Part shown: piece by piece, positions 41,334 through 48,844 of the stretch
Numbering within the stretch: position 1 is the stretch's first letter
Layout of the letters: the number at the start of each line of letters is the position of its first letter
Origin: Eubacteriales bacterium
GTDB taxonomy: Bacteria > Bacillota > Clostridia > Oscillospirales > Butyricicoccaceae
Assembly (NCBI GenBank): GCA_030539335.1
Contig: JAUNSG010000001.1
Coordinates: 248,001-312,000 of the forward strand
Length of the DNA stretch: 64,000 nt
Direction of reading: 5' to 3'
Notes under the pieces: generated by a model
Seen by the model: only the letters and a program-made list of their open reading frames with translations
Databases searched by the model: none
What the model was told of the DNA's origin: nothing
Made by a program: the position numbers and the translations under genes

Positions 41334-42281
41334 TCAGATGAGGAAATACCACCAGTCGCTGCTGCTGTTCAACTCGTTGGTACAATACCACCAGCCCTCA
41401 AAGACATAGCGCTTTTTGTACAGCGAGGACGACATCGTAAAGCCAAAGTATTCCGAGCCGGATGCACGGATGTTGCGCTGAATCCGCGGGTCAAACTGAT
41501 ATGGGACATTGGCCAGATATACCGTGGACCATTTGTGTATGACCAATGAGCCATTGCTGTTGCGGAAATTTCCCGCTGCAATCCAAAGGTTTTTCTTGGT
41601 GCTCGGTTCGCCGAAAAGCTGATAGAGGCAATCGTTAAAATTCGAGTTGCACTGCAGACAGCTTGGAAACTCCTTCGCATGCTTGGTATGCCAGCGATAG
41701 ATCGCCATCACCTTGTCATATGTCGTCTTGTACTTGGAGATATTGACGCCCTTTTTCGTCAGTTCCAAAATCTTCGCCTTGCTTCCGGAATCCGCCTTGA
41801 TCCGGTTGAGAAGCTGCTTGACCGTCAGGCCCTTCTTTGGTGTAATCGAGAGCGCCTTGCTCCAGGTCTTATACACCTTCTGCCCGTTCACCAGCTTATA
41901 CGGAACCACCCGGACATAGTACTTTGCTTTGGCCAGGCCGCTGATGGTTTTGCTTGTCGTCGAAGCTTTTTTTACCGTAAGCGTTGTCGTTCGTCCATTG
42001 TCCGTGAATTTCGACGAGGTGCTGTACTGCAGCAGATAACCGGTCGCACCGCTCCGCTTCGCCCACTGCACCTTGATCTTACCGGTGGAAACATAGGATA
42101 CCCTTTTCAGTTTGACTGCCGCCGGGGCCGCCGTGCTTGTTGTACCCGATGCGACCCGGACCGAACTGGTTTCGACCGGTTTCGCCGCGGCCAATACCGC
42201 CGTGCCGGATCCGACTGCAACCGCCGCCGTCAGCAGGGCCGCCGCCAGGGAACGCAGCAGCCCGCTTTTCCGTCTCTTCAT
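41334..42281 (-). CDS. Secreted FN3 plus transglutaminase-like protein
   Basis: A 315-residue exported protein. A signal peptide (1-32, basic start then LAAALLTAAVAVGSG) is followed by a Thr/Ala-rich spacer and one fibronectin type III domain (~57-148, KVQWAKRSGATGYLLQYS and KAKYYVRVVPYK). Residues ~185-290 look like a transglutaminase-type core with candidate Cys208/211, His249 in VIHKWSTVYL and Asp264 in YQFDP, including the ANVPYQFDPRI strand that normally follows the His. The C-terminus ends in an aromatic segment (WWYCTNEL...WWYFLI). The FN3-cysteine peptidase layout is common in cell-surface proteins of gut Clostridia. Catalysis is inferred. Confidence 0.72.
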   Translation of the reverse strand: MKRRKSGLLRSLAAALLTAAVAVGSGTAVLAAAKPVETSSVRVASGTTSTAAPAAVKLKRVSYVSTGKIKVQWAKRSGATGYLLQYSTSSKFTDNGRTTTLTVKKASTTSKTISGLAKAKYYVRVVPYKLVNGQKVYKTWSKALSITPKKGLTVKQLLNRIKADSGSKAKILELTKKGVNISKYKTTYDKVMAIYRWHTKHAKEFPSCLQCNSNFNDCLYQLFGEPSTKKNLWIAAGNFRNSNGSLVIHKWSTVYLANVPYQFDPRIQRNIRASGSEYFGFTMSSSLYKKRYVFEGWWYCTNELNSSSDWWYFLI

Positions 42282-42316
42282 CTTTACCTCCAGATTTTTT
42301 CTCTCTATCCTTGTTT

Positions 42317-42661
42317 TTATTCCACGACGATCGCCATGAAAACGGCTTTTTTATCCGAATTGTTCTTGGTATAATGCGCTGCACCGCCGCCGCAGAACCA
42401 GGCATCTCCCGGATGTACGGTATATTCCTTTCCGCCGTCCATAATGGTCATCTCTCCCTCCATCATGTAGCAGTATTCTGCATCCGGCTGATGTGCATGC
42501 TCGCCAATCGAGCAGCCCGGCTCCAGCGTCAGGATCGCACACATTTTAAACTTTCCGCAGGACTCCTCCGCCGGAATCAGATGCTGACGGGTGATGACAC
42601 CCTCGCCGCCGCGCAGCTTCTCCACCGTATCCGTTTTCTGTTCCGTTGCTCTGTTCAACAT
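42317..42661 (-). CDS. Cupin-domain protein
   Basis: A 114-residue single cupin. The first motif is GCSIGEHAHQPDAEYCYMMEGEM (in parts: GEHAHQ...EYCYMMEG, residues ~52-75) with two His and a Glu that bind the metal. The second motif is HPGDAWFCGGGAAHY (~85-99) with the third His. Small cupins of this form bind sugars, metals or small acids, and some are sensors or isomerases; no substrate can be named. It is 22 bp after the Smr gene and 35 bp before the next gene, so it sits in a run of minus-strand genes. Confidence 0.85.
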   Translation of the reverse strand: MLNRATEQKTDTVEKLRGGEGVITRQHLIPAEESCGKFKMCAILTLEPGCSIGEHAHQPDAEYCYMMEGEMTIMDGGKEYTVHPGDAWFCGGGAAHYTKNNSDKKAVFMAIVVE

Positions 42662-42682
42662 AATACTACACTCCTTCTTTTT

Positions 42683-43039
42683 CTATGTCTTTTTTATGAC
42701 AACAACAGTGATCCCGTTGTTATGCCTCTCCAAATCACGATCCCTGCGGAACTCCGGACAAATCTGCAGCAGCTTTCGCGTATCCTCCTCGAAAATCGTC
42801 AGCTTTTCCCCCGGAATCACCATACGGACTGCGCCGCGCTCGCACATCGCCGCAAGCTCCCGCCGCACGGCAACCCGGATCTTCCCTCCGGTTCCGCTGG
42901 AACCAAAGCCGTGAATCAGCTTGACGGCGGCATAGCCCCGTTTTTTCGAAAGGCGAAGCTCCATCCGCATCCGGTCAAGCGCCTCTGCCACTGCCGGCTT
43001 GCCGATTTCCAGATTGATTTCCCGAACATCCTGCTGCAT
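42683..43039 (-). CDS. Smr-domain protein
   Basis: A 118-residue stand-alone Smr domain, the nuclease-like module found at the C-terminus of MutS2. The opening INLEIGKPAVAEALDRMRMEL replaces the usual D-hydrophobic-hydrophobic motif, and the core VKLIHGFGSSGTGGKIR carries the HGxG...G signature, with VRRELAAMCERGAV following. Free-standing Smr proteins nick DNA or rescue stalled ribosomes (SmrB-type). Here the usual LDLHG motif is not obvious, so activity is uncertain. It precedes the cupin gene by 22 bp. Confidence 0.82.
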   Translation of the reverse strand: MQQDVREINLEIGKPAVAEALDRMRMELRLSKKRGYAAVKLIHGFGSSGTGGKIRVAVRRELAAMCERGAVRMVIPGEKLTIFEEDTRKLLQICPEFRRDRDLERHNNGITVVVIKKT

Positions 43040-43070
43040 CGCGGCAGCTCCTTTCCGTTTCCTGTATTTC

Positions 43071-43781
43071 TCACGCCGTCACACAGGCCCTCCGCACCTG
43101 CGTGACAAAATGGGAGAGAAGGGGCCGCATCGAGACATCCGTATCACGGCATACGCCTTCGATCATACGCTCTGCATGCCACTGCACCGCAGAGACCGGA
43201 AGGGAGTCGTGCTCAATCCCCTCGATCACGCCATCCGCATCGCTCACCGCCGTGACCACAAGACCGCGCCCCAATGTGCGGATCGCCTGGTGATGATAGC
43301 TGTTGACCGAGAGCCGCTCCCCCAACATACCGCGCAATCCGCCATTCTCCGCGGTGACGACCGTATGAATCGTGCTTTCATGCAGATGCGCCGTGCCCAG
43401 TTCCCGGAACAACGTCCCGCCGAAAAAGACATCCACCACTTGAATCCCGCGGCAAATGCCGAAAACCGGCTTTCGCTTTTCGCAAAAGCATCGCAGAAGA
43501 TCCCGTTCGCGCTCATCGCGCTGTTCGTCCACACTGGTAGCCTGTCCGCTCATGCTCCTTCCATAGAACCGAGGATGGATGTCCCCTCCGCCGGACAACA
43601 ACAGACCGTCCATCCGCTCTGCCAAGATGGAAACATCCCCATAACCGCCATCCAGCACACAGGAAGCGCCAAACTGGCTGAACGCCCTGGCGTACAATTC
43701 ACTCTGCGCCGTCTGTGCGCTCCTCTTTCCGGGTATTGTGCCCGTTGATATCAGTATAACAGTATCCTCCGTTTTTTTCAC
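43071..43781 (-). CDS. Class I glutamine amidotransferase-like hydrolase, peptidase C26 (PuuD-like)
   Basis: A ~236-residue hydrolase of the gamma-glutamyl-gamma-aminobutyrate hydrolase family. Evidence: LLLSGGGDIHPRFYG (~55-69 from the GTG), the nucleophile in FGICRGIQVVDVFFGGTLF and the catalytic His in VQWHAE (usually QWHPE). HHQAI is the typical substrate loop. The start is uncertain: homology begins at VKKTEDTVILIST; AAGGAGGTG overlaps this GTG, and no ideal ATG is present, while the frame is open up to 43949. It may cleave gamma-glutamyl amides of polyamines or related compounds; no puu genes are nearby. Confidence 0.82.
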   Translation of the reverse strand: MKKTEDTVILISTGTIPGKRSAQTAQSELYARAFSQFGASCVLDGGYGDVSILAERMDGLLLSGGGDIHPRFYGRSMSGQATSVDEQRDERERDLLRCFCEKRKPVFGICRGIQVVDVFFGGTLFRELGTAHLHESTIHTVVTAENGGLRGMLGERLSVNSYHHQAIRTLGRGLVVTAVSDADGVIEGIEHDSLPVSAVQWHAERMIEGVCRDTDVSMRPLLSHFVTQVRRACVTA

Positions 43782-43983
43782 CTCCTTTTTGCAAATTTGG
43801 CGAAAGAATCTTTCCTTCCACAGGCAAAATTCTTCCCTATCAGAATGCCATGCTTCCAGCGCGAGCGGCGGCGAATCCTGTGCAGCGGTCAAAATTTTTC
43901 TCTGACAGCAATCGACGCGCCATCCCCGCTTTCCCTTCATTCTATTCACGGAAAAATTCTCCTATTCCCAGGCGGACAACACA

Positions 43984-44026
43984 AAAAAATCCCCCCGCCT
44001 TCGCTCGAAAGCAGGGAGATTTTGAT
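43984..44026 (-). terminator. Terminator of the phosphodiester glycosidase gene
   Basis: On the minus strand AATCTCCCTGCTTTCG folds onto CGAAGGCGGGGGGATT, followed by T7. Confidence 0.8.
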
Positions 44027-44032
44027 TCTCTT

Positions 44033-45490
44033 TTACCACTCCGAATCCCAATCCGAATACCATTCCGTATCGTCGTCTTCGTCCTCATAGCTGCCAAAGT
44101 CGCCCGCACCGCGCGCAATAATCCAGGCATCCGGGACATGCCGCCCATAGGTGGAATCCGCCGCGGAGGAACTGGTGATCGGCCGCCCATCATAATACAT
44201 CAGGGAGGAAGAGCCACCATCCAGATTGCATGCCTGATAGGCCCCATAGCGATACAGGATATCCGACAGGTCACCGATCGTAATGCCGAGGGAATAGCCG
44301 GGCTGACGGCCATCCACCACCGACAGCAGAAGCTGTCCGTCCCTCGTCTGGCCGATGACCGTACGCGGCTGCAAGCCCCAGCCGGACGAGCCGCTGATGA
44401 GCAGGTCTCCGTTCAAAATCAATGCCGGGTCAAACTGCATGGCCTCACGCGCATCCGACGGCTTTTTGTCCGAGATATTGAGCAGGTTATCCTGGCTCAG
44501 GCTGATTACCTTCATCGTACAGCCATTGCGCCCGACAATGCGCTGTCCGCCGGAGAACGCCATGCCGTAAATATCACCGCCGTTTCCAGTGCCATCCGGA
44601 TCATCGAAGCCGCTGGCATTGATACCGAGAATCGCGTTGTTGGAATGCACAATGTCCTCAATGTATTCTCCTTCGCCGCCCTCCAGATTGGAGGCTGCCG
44701 CAACACTGGCCTGAGCCGGATTCTTGACGATGGCGAGCTTGCCATAGTAGCTGTCATCCTCCAGCGTCACAATCACAATGCCATTGCGGGTATCGATGGC
44801 ACACACCGCATCGCCGTATATCGTACGGATTCCGGTATCCTCATCGTCATAGTCCGCCTCGTCAATGAACAGATAGCCATTTTCGTCGATGGCCTCGCTT
44901 CCATGCTCCTGCATATATGCCTGGAAGGTCGTCGGATTGATCTCGGAATAATAGGTTTCAAATTCCGGCTCAAGCTCACTCCAGGGACGCATGGAAAGCG
45001 TATAATCCACGGCATCTCCATCCTCTACGTCTCCCCAATAGCTGCTCAAGCCCTTTTGCTGCTGTTCCACCGAGGTGCGATCCGTCATCACGCTGTCGAT
45101 CACGCTCTGCGGCAGAAACGCCGTCGCCAGCCATTGATGGGTCATTGTGCCCATGGCTGTCTCAATATAGATGGTTCTCCACTTTTTGATAAACGGGATA
45201 TCAGAATACACCAGAAAGCAATACATGCTGCTGAAAAAAATCAGAAACGCTGCCAGCGCACCGATCAGCTGCCGCAGGAGCCGTCTCTTCCGGCCTTTCT
45301 TCGCATGGCTCCGGTCGGCCCCCGCGCCTTCGATTCCCCGCGCCGCATGTTCGCTGAATCCGGGTCGTCTGGTGATGCTCTCATCGTATACGACATTCAG
45401 AAGCCGGTTTGTCTCCGGCTCGCGAAAGGATGCCAATTCCTCATCATCCCAAAGAAATTCCATTTCGTTTTCATCGTGCCGTTCCGCCAC
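44033..45490 (-). CDS. Membrane-anchored phosphodiester glycosidase (NAGPA domain)
   Basis: A ~485-residue protein. N-terminal ~90 residues are charged and cytoplasmic, with a membrane helix at ~80-105 (LIGALAAFLIFFSSMYCFLV). The rest is an NAGPA domain: INASGFDDPDGTG, GMAFSGGQRIVGRNG, and LDGGSSSLMYYDGRPI near the end, which binds the substrate in the human enzyme that removes GlcNAc from mannose-6-phosphate. Bacterial members act on teichoic-acid or exopolysaccharide phosphodiesters. GTG 45490 is chosen for AAAGAGGTG 6 bases upstream; the TTG seven codons earlier has no site. Single gene with promoter and terminator. Confidence 0.85.
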   Translation of the reverse strand: MAERHDENEMEFLWDDEELASFREPETNRLLNVVYDESITRRPGFSEHAARGIEGAGADRSHAKKGRKRRLLRQLIGALAAFLIFFSSMYCFLVYSDIPFIKKWRTIYIETAMGTMTHQWLATAFLPQSVIDSVMTDRTSVEQQQKGLSSYWGDVEDGDAVDYTLSMRPWSELEPEFETYYSEINPTTFQAYMQEHGSEAIDENGYLFIDEADYDDEDTGIRTIYGDAVCAIDTRNGIVIVTLEDDSYYGKLAIVKNPAQASVAAASNLEGGEGEYIEDIVHSNNAILGINASGFDDPDGTGNGGDIYGMAFSGGQRIVGRNGCTMKVISLSQDNLLNISDKKPSDAREAMQFDPALILNGDLLISGSSGWGLQPRTVIGQTRDGQLLLSVVDGRQPGYSLGITIGDLSDILYRYGAYQACNLDGGSSSLMYYDGRPITSSSAADSTYGRHVPDAWIIARGAGDFGSYEDEDDDTEWYSDWDSEW

Positions 45491-45552
45491 GGAATCACCT
45501 CTTTGTGCCAAAAAGTAATTTCAAAAAAATCATGTTTTAGACAATTGTATTC

Positions 45553-45558
45553 ATTATA
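45553..45558 (-). promoter_or_regulatory. Extended -10 promoter for the NAGPA gene
   Basis: TGTTATAAT on the minus strand, about 60 bases before the GTG start. Confidence 0.6.
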
Positions 45559-45696
45559 ACATACTTTCTTCTTCGATAAAACAGCTTTTCCAACAAAACT
45601 TTCCCTCCTTTGCGCCCCGAATCCATTGCTTTTTCCGATAGCCTGTGATACCATCGGATTATTGCAATTTCATTTTCCCTCCGGAGGAGATACCTT

Positions 45697-46518
45697 ATGA
45701 CCCATCCGAATACCTGGACCGCCCTGCCGATGCAGGGGGAATTTTCCACGGCGCAGACGTTGGACTGCGGACAGTGCTTCCGCTGGACACCGCAGGAGGA
45801 CGGCAGTTGGCTCGGCCTCGTCGGACAGACCCCCGCACGTGTGCGCGATGAAAACGGCACCCTTTGGATACAAACGCCATCCGGCCTGGATTCCCTCTGG
45901 ATGGATTATTTTGATTGCGCACTGGATTACACCGCGATCCGCACCGCGTTCGCCATCGACGAATTCACCTCAGCCGCGGCGGACTACGGCCGTGGCATCC
46001 GTATTCTGCGGCAGGACCCCTGGGAGGCGCTGTGCTCCTTCCTGATCTCGCAGTGCAACAACATTCCCCGCATCCGGGGTATCCTCTCCCGTCTGTGCGA
46101 AGCACTGGGCGAGCCAATGGAATTTCAGGGACAAACGCTGTATACCTTCCCAAAGCCGGAACACCTCGCGCCGCTCGAGCGCGCTGATCTGGAATTTCTG
46201 CGCGCCGGCTATCGTGCCCCCTATCTGATCCACGCGGCCCGCGCTGTCTGTGACGGTTCTCTGGACTTTTCTTCCCTGGAAAACCAGGACACCGAAACCG
46301 CACGGCAGCAAATCATGCAGCTCCGCGGCGTCGGACGCAAAGTTGCCGACTGCTTTTTATTATTCGGCATGCACAAGCTGGATGCCTTTCCGGTCGACAC
46401 CTGGATGAAAAAAGCCGCCGGCTATTATTCCGGGGATTTTTCCGTCTTCCGAAACAGCCCGTATGCCGGTATTTATCAGCAGTATATCTTCTATTATATC
46501 CGTTCGGTGCTTTCGTAA
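45697..46518 (+). CDS. 8-oxoguanine DNA glycosylase/AP lyase, OGG1 type
   Basis: A 273-residue base-excision repair enzyme resembling clostridial OGG. The N-terminal domain opens with TLDCGQCFRW (the OGG1-like beginning, ~21-30). The helix-hairpin-helix LRGVGRKVADCFLLFG (~209-224) includes catalytic Lys215, and Asp234 is in DAFPVDTW. LISQCNNIPRIRGIL is the DNA-reading helix. CCGGAGGAG sits 8 bases before ATG. It should remove 8-oxoguanine opposite cytosine. A terminator that doubles as promoter DNA follows. Confidence 0.93.
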   Translation: MTHPNTWTALPMQGEFSTAQTLDCGQCFRWTPQEDGSWLGLVGQTPARVRDENGTLWIQTPSGLDSLWMDYFDCALDYTAIRTAFAIDEFTSAAADYGRGIRILRQDPWEALCSFLISQCNNIPRIRGILSRLCEALGEPMEFQGQTLYTFPKPEHLAPLERADLEFLRAGYRAPYLIHAARAVCDGSLDFSSLENQDTETARQQIMQLRGVGRKVADCFLLFGMHKLDAFPVDTWMKKAAGYYSGDFSVFRNSPYAGIYQQYIFYYIRSVLS

Positions 46519-46536
46519 CTCCTGTCTGTTTTTTCC

Positions 46537-46566
46537 CTGCCTGTCAAACACACGCTTGACAGGCAG
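46537..46566 (+). terminator. Hairpin ending the OGG gene, overlapping the next promoter
   Basis: CTGCCTGTCAA (46537-46547) and TTGACAGGCAG (46556-46566) are a perfect 11-bp inverted repeat with an 8-nt loop and a T-rich tail (ATCTTTTC). Its right arm includes the TTGACA of the XRE promoter. Confidence 0.75.
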
Positions 46567-46584
46567 ATCTTTTCACGATAACAT
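46556..46584 (+). promoter_or_regulatory. Promoter of the XRE-membrane protein pair
   Basis: TTGACA (46556-46561), 17-bp spacer, TAACAT (46579-46584); the XRE start is 30 bases downstream. Confidence 0.82.
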
Positions 46585-46597
46585 GAAGTTAGCTTCA
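46584..46597 (+). promoter_or_regulatory. Candidate XRE operator
   Basis: TGAAG-TTAG-CTTCA is a perfect dyad lying right after the -10 box, the expected site for autorepression by the HTH protein encoded next. Confidence 0.6.
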
Positions 46598-46613
46598 CAT
46601 CAAAGGAGGAGTC

Positions 46614-46847
46614 ATGAAGAATCTCGTCAGGGAAAAGAGACTTGCTGCCGGGCTGACACAGCAGCAGTTGGCCGATCTGGTTCATGTCTCCTCCCGCACC
46701 ATTATCTCCATCGAACGGGAACAATACAATCCCTCCCTGATGCTTGCCTATCGTCTCGCGCAGGTATTTCATACAACGGTGGAGGAACTATGCTGCCTCA
46801 AAGAAAACAAAGAACGGGAGGACATTCCATATGAAAATTTACGATAA
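46614..46847 (+). CDS. XRE-family transcription regulator
   Basis: A 77-residue single-domain HTH protein: REKRLAAGLTQQQLADLVHVSSRTIISIER (residues 6-35) is a canonical Xre/Cro HTH, then NPSLMLAYRLAQVFHTTVEELC. This short form is typical of regulators paired with a small membrane protein, which here overlaps its 3' end by 17 bp. CAAAGGAGGAGTC is 5-8 bases before the ATG. It probably represses its own operon through the dyad at 46584-46597. Confidence 0.92.
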   Translation: MKNLVREKRLAAGLTQQQLADLVHVSSRTIISIEREQYNPSLMLAYRLAQVFHTTVEELCCLKENKEREDIPYENLR

Positions 46848-47238
46848 ACGCCGCTTTTGTGCCGCAATTCTCTTACTCGCTCTCGGCATCTCCGGACTGC
46901 TTACGTTGCGTCAGGAGTTCTCGCTCTACACTCTCTTTGTATCCCTTCTTCTGTTTGGCTTGGGCGTATTCCATGCGATACTCAGCTTTGGCATCGGGCT
47001 CTCGCGCCGGGACAAGCTGGAACTGCTGGACGAGAGAAATCAGGCCATCTCCCTGCGTACGGCGCAAACAACCCTGCGCATCACACAGCTTTTGATCTTT
47101 CCGCTCCTCCTTCTGCTGCAATGGACCAATCATCCGCCGGAATCCACATGGGCGCCGGGCGCCGGATTGCTGTTTCTCCTGGCAATCTCCATCCTGGTCG
47201 AGCGCATTGCACACCGATATTATGAAAAACATATCTAA
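46831..47238 (+). CDS. Small membrane protein of the XRE-linked DUF2178/DUF3796 type
   Basis: A 135-residue protein with four membrane helices (~9-27, 32-52, ~76-95, ~105-122). DERNQAISLRTAQTT in the loop after the second helix is the usual hallmark of these XRE-linked proteins. ATG 46831 is chosen for GGGAGGACATTCC; it overlaps the regulator's stop region, so the two are coupled. Function unknown; proposed roles in envelope stress are unproved. Confidence 0.75.
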   Translation: MKIYDKRRFCAAILLLALGISGLLTLRQEFSLYTLFVSLLLFGLGVFHAILSFGIGLSRRDKLELLDERNQAISLRTAQTTLRITQLLIFPLLLLLQWTNHPPESTWAPGAGLLFLLAISILVERIAHRYYEKHI

Positions 47239-47245
47239 ACCGCAC

Positions 47246-47282
47246 AGCAGGCGACGGAAATTCTCCGCCGCCTGTTCTCTTC
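47246..47282 (+). terminator. Hairpin after the membrane protein gene
   Basis: CAGGCGACGG folds on CCGCCGCCTG with a T-rich tail (TTCTCTTCTT). Confidence 0.65.
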
Positions 47283-47297
47283 TTATCCGTTCCGGCA

Positions 47298-47536
47298 TTA
47301 TGAACGTTCTCGTTCCACACAAAACGCGGTCACAGAAATATATTCCTGTCCATCAATGGTATAGGTAATCGTGAGAGAACAAATACTGTAGATTGGTTCA
47401 CCGAAACCATCCGTGCCGTGTGTGTGATCGTCAAACGCAAAATAGTATCCTTTTCCGGTAATTCCACCGAGTCGGCATACTCTTTGATAAGGATTTCCGG
47501 GGAAGCATCCGGCGTAATATTTTCAAAAAAGCTGTC
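47298..47536 (-). pseudogene. Decayed gene fragment with a frameshift at a TG/CA repeat
   Basis: Two minus-strand frames join to one plausible protein tail. The upstream part (from ~47536) reads DSFFENITPDASPEILIKE then YADSVELPEKDTILRLTIT; the downstream part, in the next frame, reads DGFGEPIYSICSLTITYT then IDGQEYISVTAFCVERERS and stops at 47298. The switch falls at the GTGTGTGTG run (47418-47426), a slippage-prone place. There is no start codon or ribosome site, and a stop lies just upstream. I do not recognise the family. The 311-bp gap contains this fragment and the preceding hairpin only. Confidence 0.55.
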
Positions 47537-47550
47537 TTAAAACACCAATT

Positions 47551-48060
47551 TCACAGCCGATATTCCATCACAAAATCATCCATGAAAAATCCATTGCCGA
47601 TGTCGTTCTTCTCCTCGCGGATTTTCCGGAATCCCAAGTGTTCATAAATCGCGATCACATCCGTATTGTCCCGATTCACGTTGAGGAAAATCGCCGGGAG
47701 CTTCTGCCTTCGTGCTTCATCGCAGACAAACGCATGCATCTGCTGCGCCAGATGATGGCCACGCCATTCCTGCGCGATATAGAATTTGCTCAGGTACAGC
47801 TTTTCGTCCCTGAGCAGAAAGGCGAGAAATCCTGCCGCCTGACCGTCTGCCATGACCCAGTAGTACCGATAGCCCTCCTGCAATTGCTGTCGGATCGCTC
47901 TCGGCGTCTGAAAGCGCTGAAGCATATAGTCGTTCTGCTCCGTCCCAATAATGGAATCAAAATGCTGCCGGACAATCCGTGTCGCGAGCCGCGACAAATT
48001 GCCGATCTCGTCGGCCTCTGTCGCACGAACCGGCAGAATCTCTGCTTTTATGTAATCCAA
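47551..48060 (-). CDS. GNAT family N-acetyltransferase
   Basis: A 169-residue acetyltransferase. The acetyl-CoA pocket is LSKFYIAQEWRGHHLAQQM (parts: FYIAQEWRGHHLAQ, ~91-104), with the R/Q-x-x-G/H-x-x/A-like motif A, followed by FLNVNRDNTDVIAIYEHLGF (motif B, ~123-142). It resembles the RimI-like small-molecule or peptide acetyltransferases; the acceptor is unknown. It is 14 bp after coaX on the same strand and probably co-transcribed with it. Confidence 0.88.
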   Translation of the reverse strand: MDYIKAEILPVRATEADEIGNLSRLATRIVRQHFDSIIGTEQNDYMLQRFQTPRAIRQQLQEGYRYYWVMADGQAAGFLAFLLRDEKLYLSKFYIAQEWRGHHLAQQMHAFVCDEARRQKLPAIFLNVNRDNTDVIAIYEHLGFRKIREEKNDIGNGFFMDDFVMEYRL

Positions 48061-48073
48061 GTTTGTGTCCCTC

Positions 48074-48844
48074 TCATCTCTTCTTATTCTTCTCCCAGAT
48101 TTTTTGCAGTCCCATCAACGCCAGATACGGCTCCTCAGCGACGGTTTCCTGCATCAGCCCTGCAACCATGCCGGCATACGGTCCCGTGAGATACACGGTC
48201 AATTCCTCGCCCAGTTGTGTCCGCAGTCTCCCTATCATACCATCCACCATGCACGCGGCGCCATACAGTACACCGGATGAGATGGCGTCCATGGTATTTT
48301 TGCCGATCAATGGGACAGAACGATCCAGGACCACCGAAGGAAGCTGTGCCGCCTGCGCACGAAGCGCCTCCAGTCCCAGACGGACACCCGGCGCAATCGC
48401 AGTCCCGACCATCACCCCCCGGCCGTCCACCGCCGTAAACGTCGTCGCGGTTCCCATGTCCACGACAGCACATGGAAGCTGTCCGCGCGCGACAGCCTCC
48501 ACCGCCAAACAGACCAAATCACTGCCGACCAGATGCGGATGGTCAATCTTCATATTGAGTCCGGTTTTGACTCCCGCTGAAACACTGGTTACCGGACAAT
48601 GGAACAGCGTTTCCACTGCCTGACGCAGCACGGAGCTCAGCGCCGGAACGACCGAGCAGAGGATCGCTCCGCCAATCTGCCTCCGGTCCACGGAGTGCAG
48701 CCGCAGGACGTCCGCGATCGAGCAGGCGTACTGATCCGCTGTGTGCCGCGGTTCGGTCGCCAATCGTGTGACGACTTCCAATTCTCCCCGACGGAAGCAT
48801 CCGATGGTGATAAACGTATTTTGCGCGTTGATTGCAAGCAGCAT
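48074..48844 (-). CDS. coaX: Type III pantothenate kinase-like protein, divergent CoaX
   Basis: A 256-residue member of the CoaX (Baf) fold of ASKHA kinases that phosphorylates pantothenate for CoA synthesis. Visible: the N-terminal strand MLLAINAQNTFITIG where true CoaX has DxGNT (Asp and Gly replaced by Asn and Gln), VGSDLVC where the family has GADR (Arg replaced by Leu), and a normal DMGTATTFTAVD and GVRLGLEALRAQAAQLP. ATG 48844 is chosen because AGGAGAGAG is 5 bases upstream. The substitutions fall on phosphate- and pantothenate-contacting positions, so activity or substrate may differ from classic CoaX. Overlapped at its 5' end by the CmpB-like gene. Confidence 0.8.
   Translation of the reverse strand: MLLAINAQNTFITIGCFRRGELEVVTRLATEPRHTADQYACSIADVLRLHSVDRRQIGGAILCSVVPALSSVLRQAVETLFHCPVTSVSAGVKTGLNMKIDHPHLVGSDLVCLAVEAVARGQLPCAVVDMGTATTFTAVDGRGVMVGTAIAPGVRLGLEALRAQAAQLPSVVLDRSVPLIGKNTMDAISSGVLYGAACMVDGMIGRLRTQLGEELTVYLTGPYAGMVAGLMQETVAEEPYLALMGLQKIWEKNKKR

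Noticed and set aside
43850..45559. 569-codon plus-strand frame opposite the NAGPA gene
   Set aside because: No recognisable motif, no start signals; the minus-strand NAGPA domain is clear.
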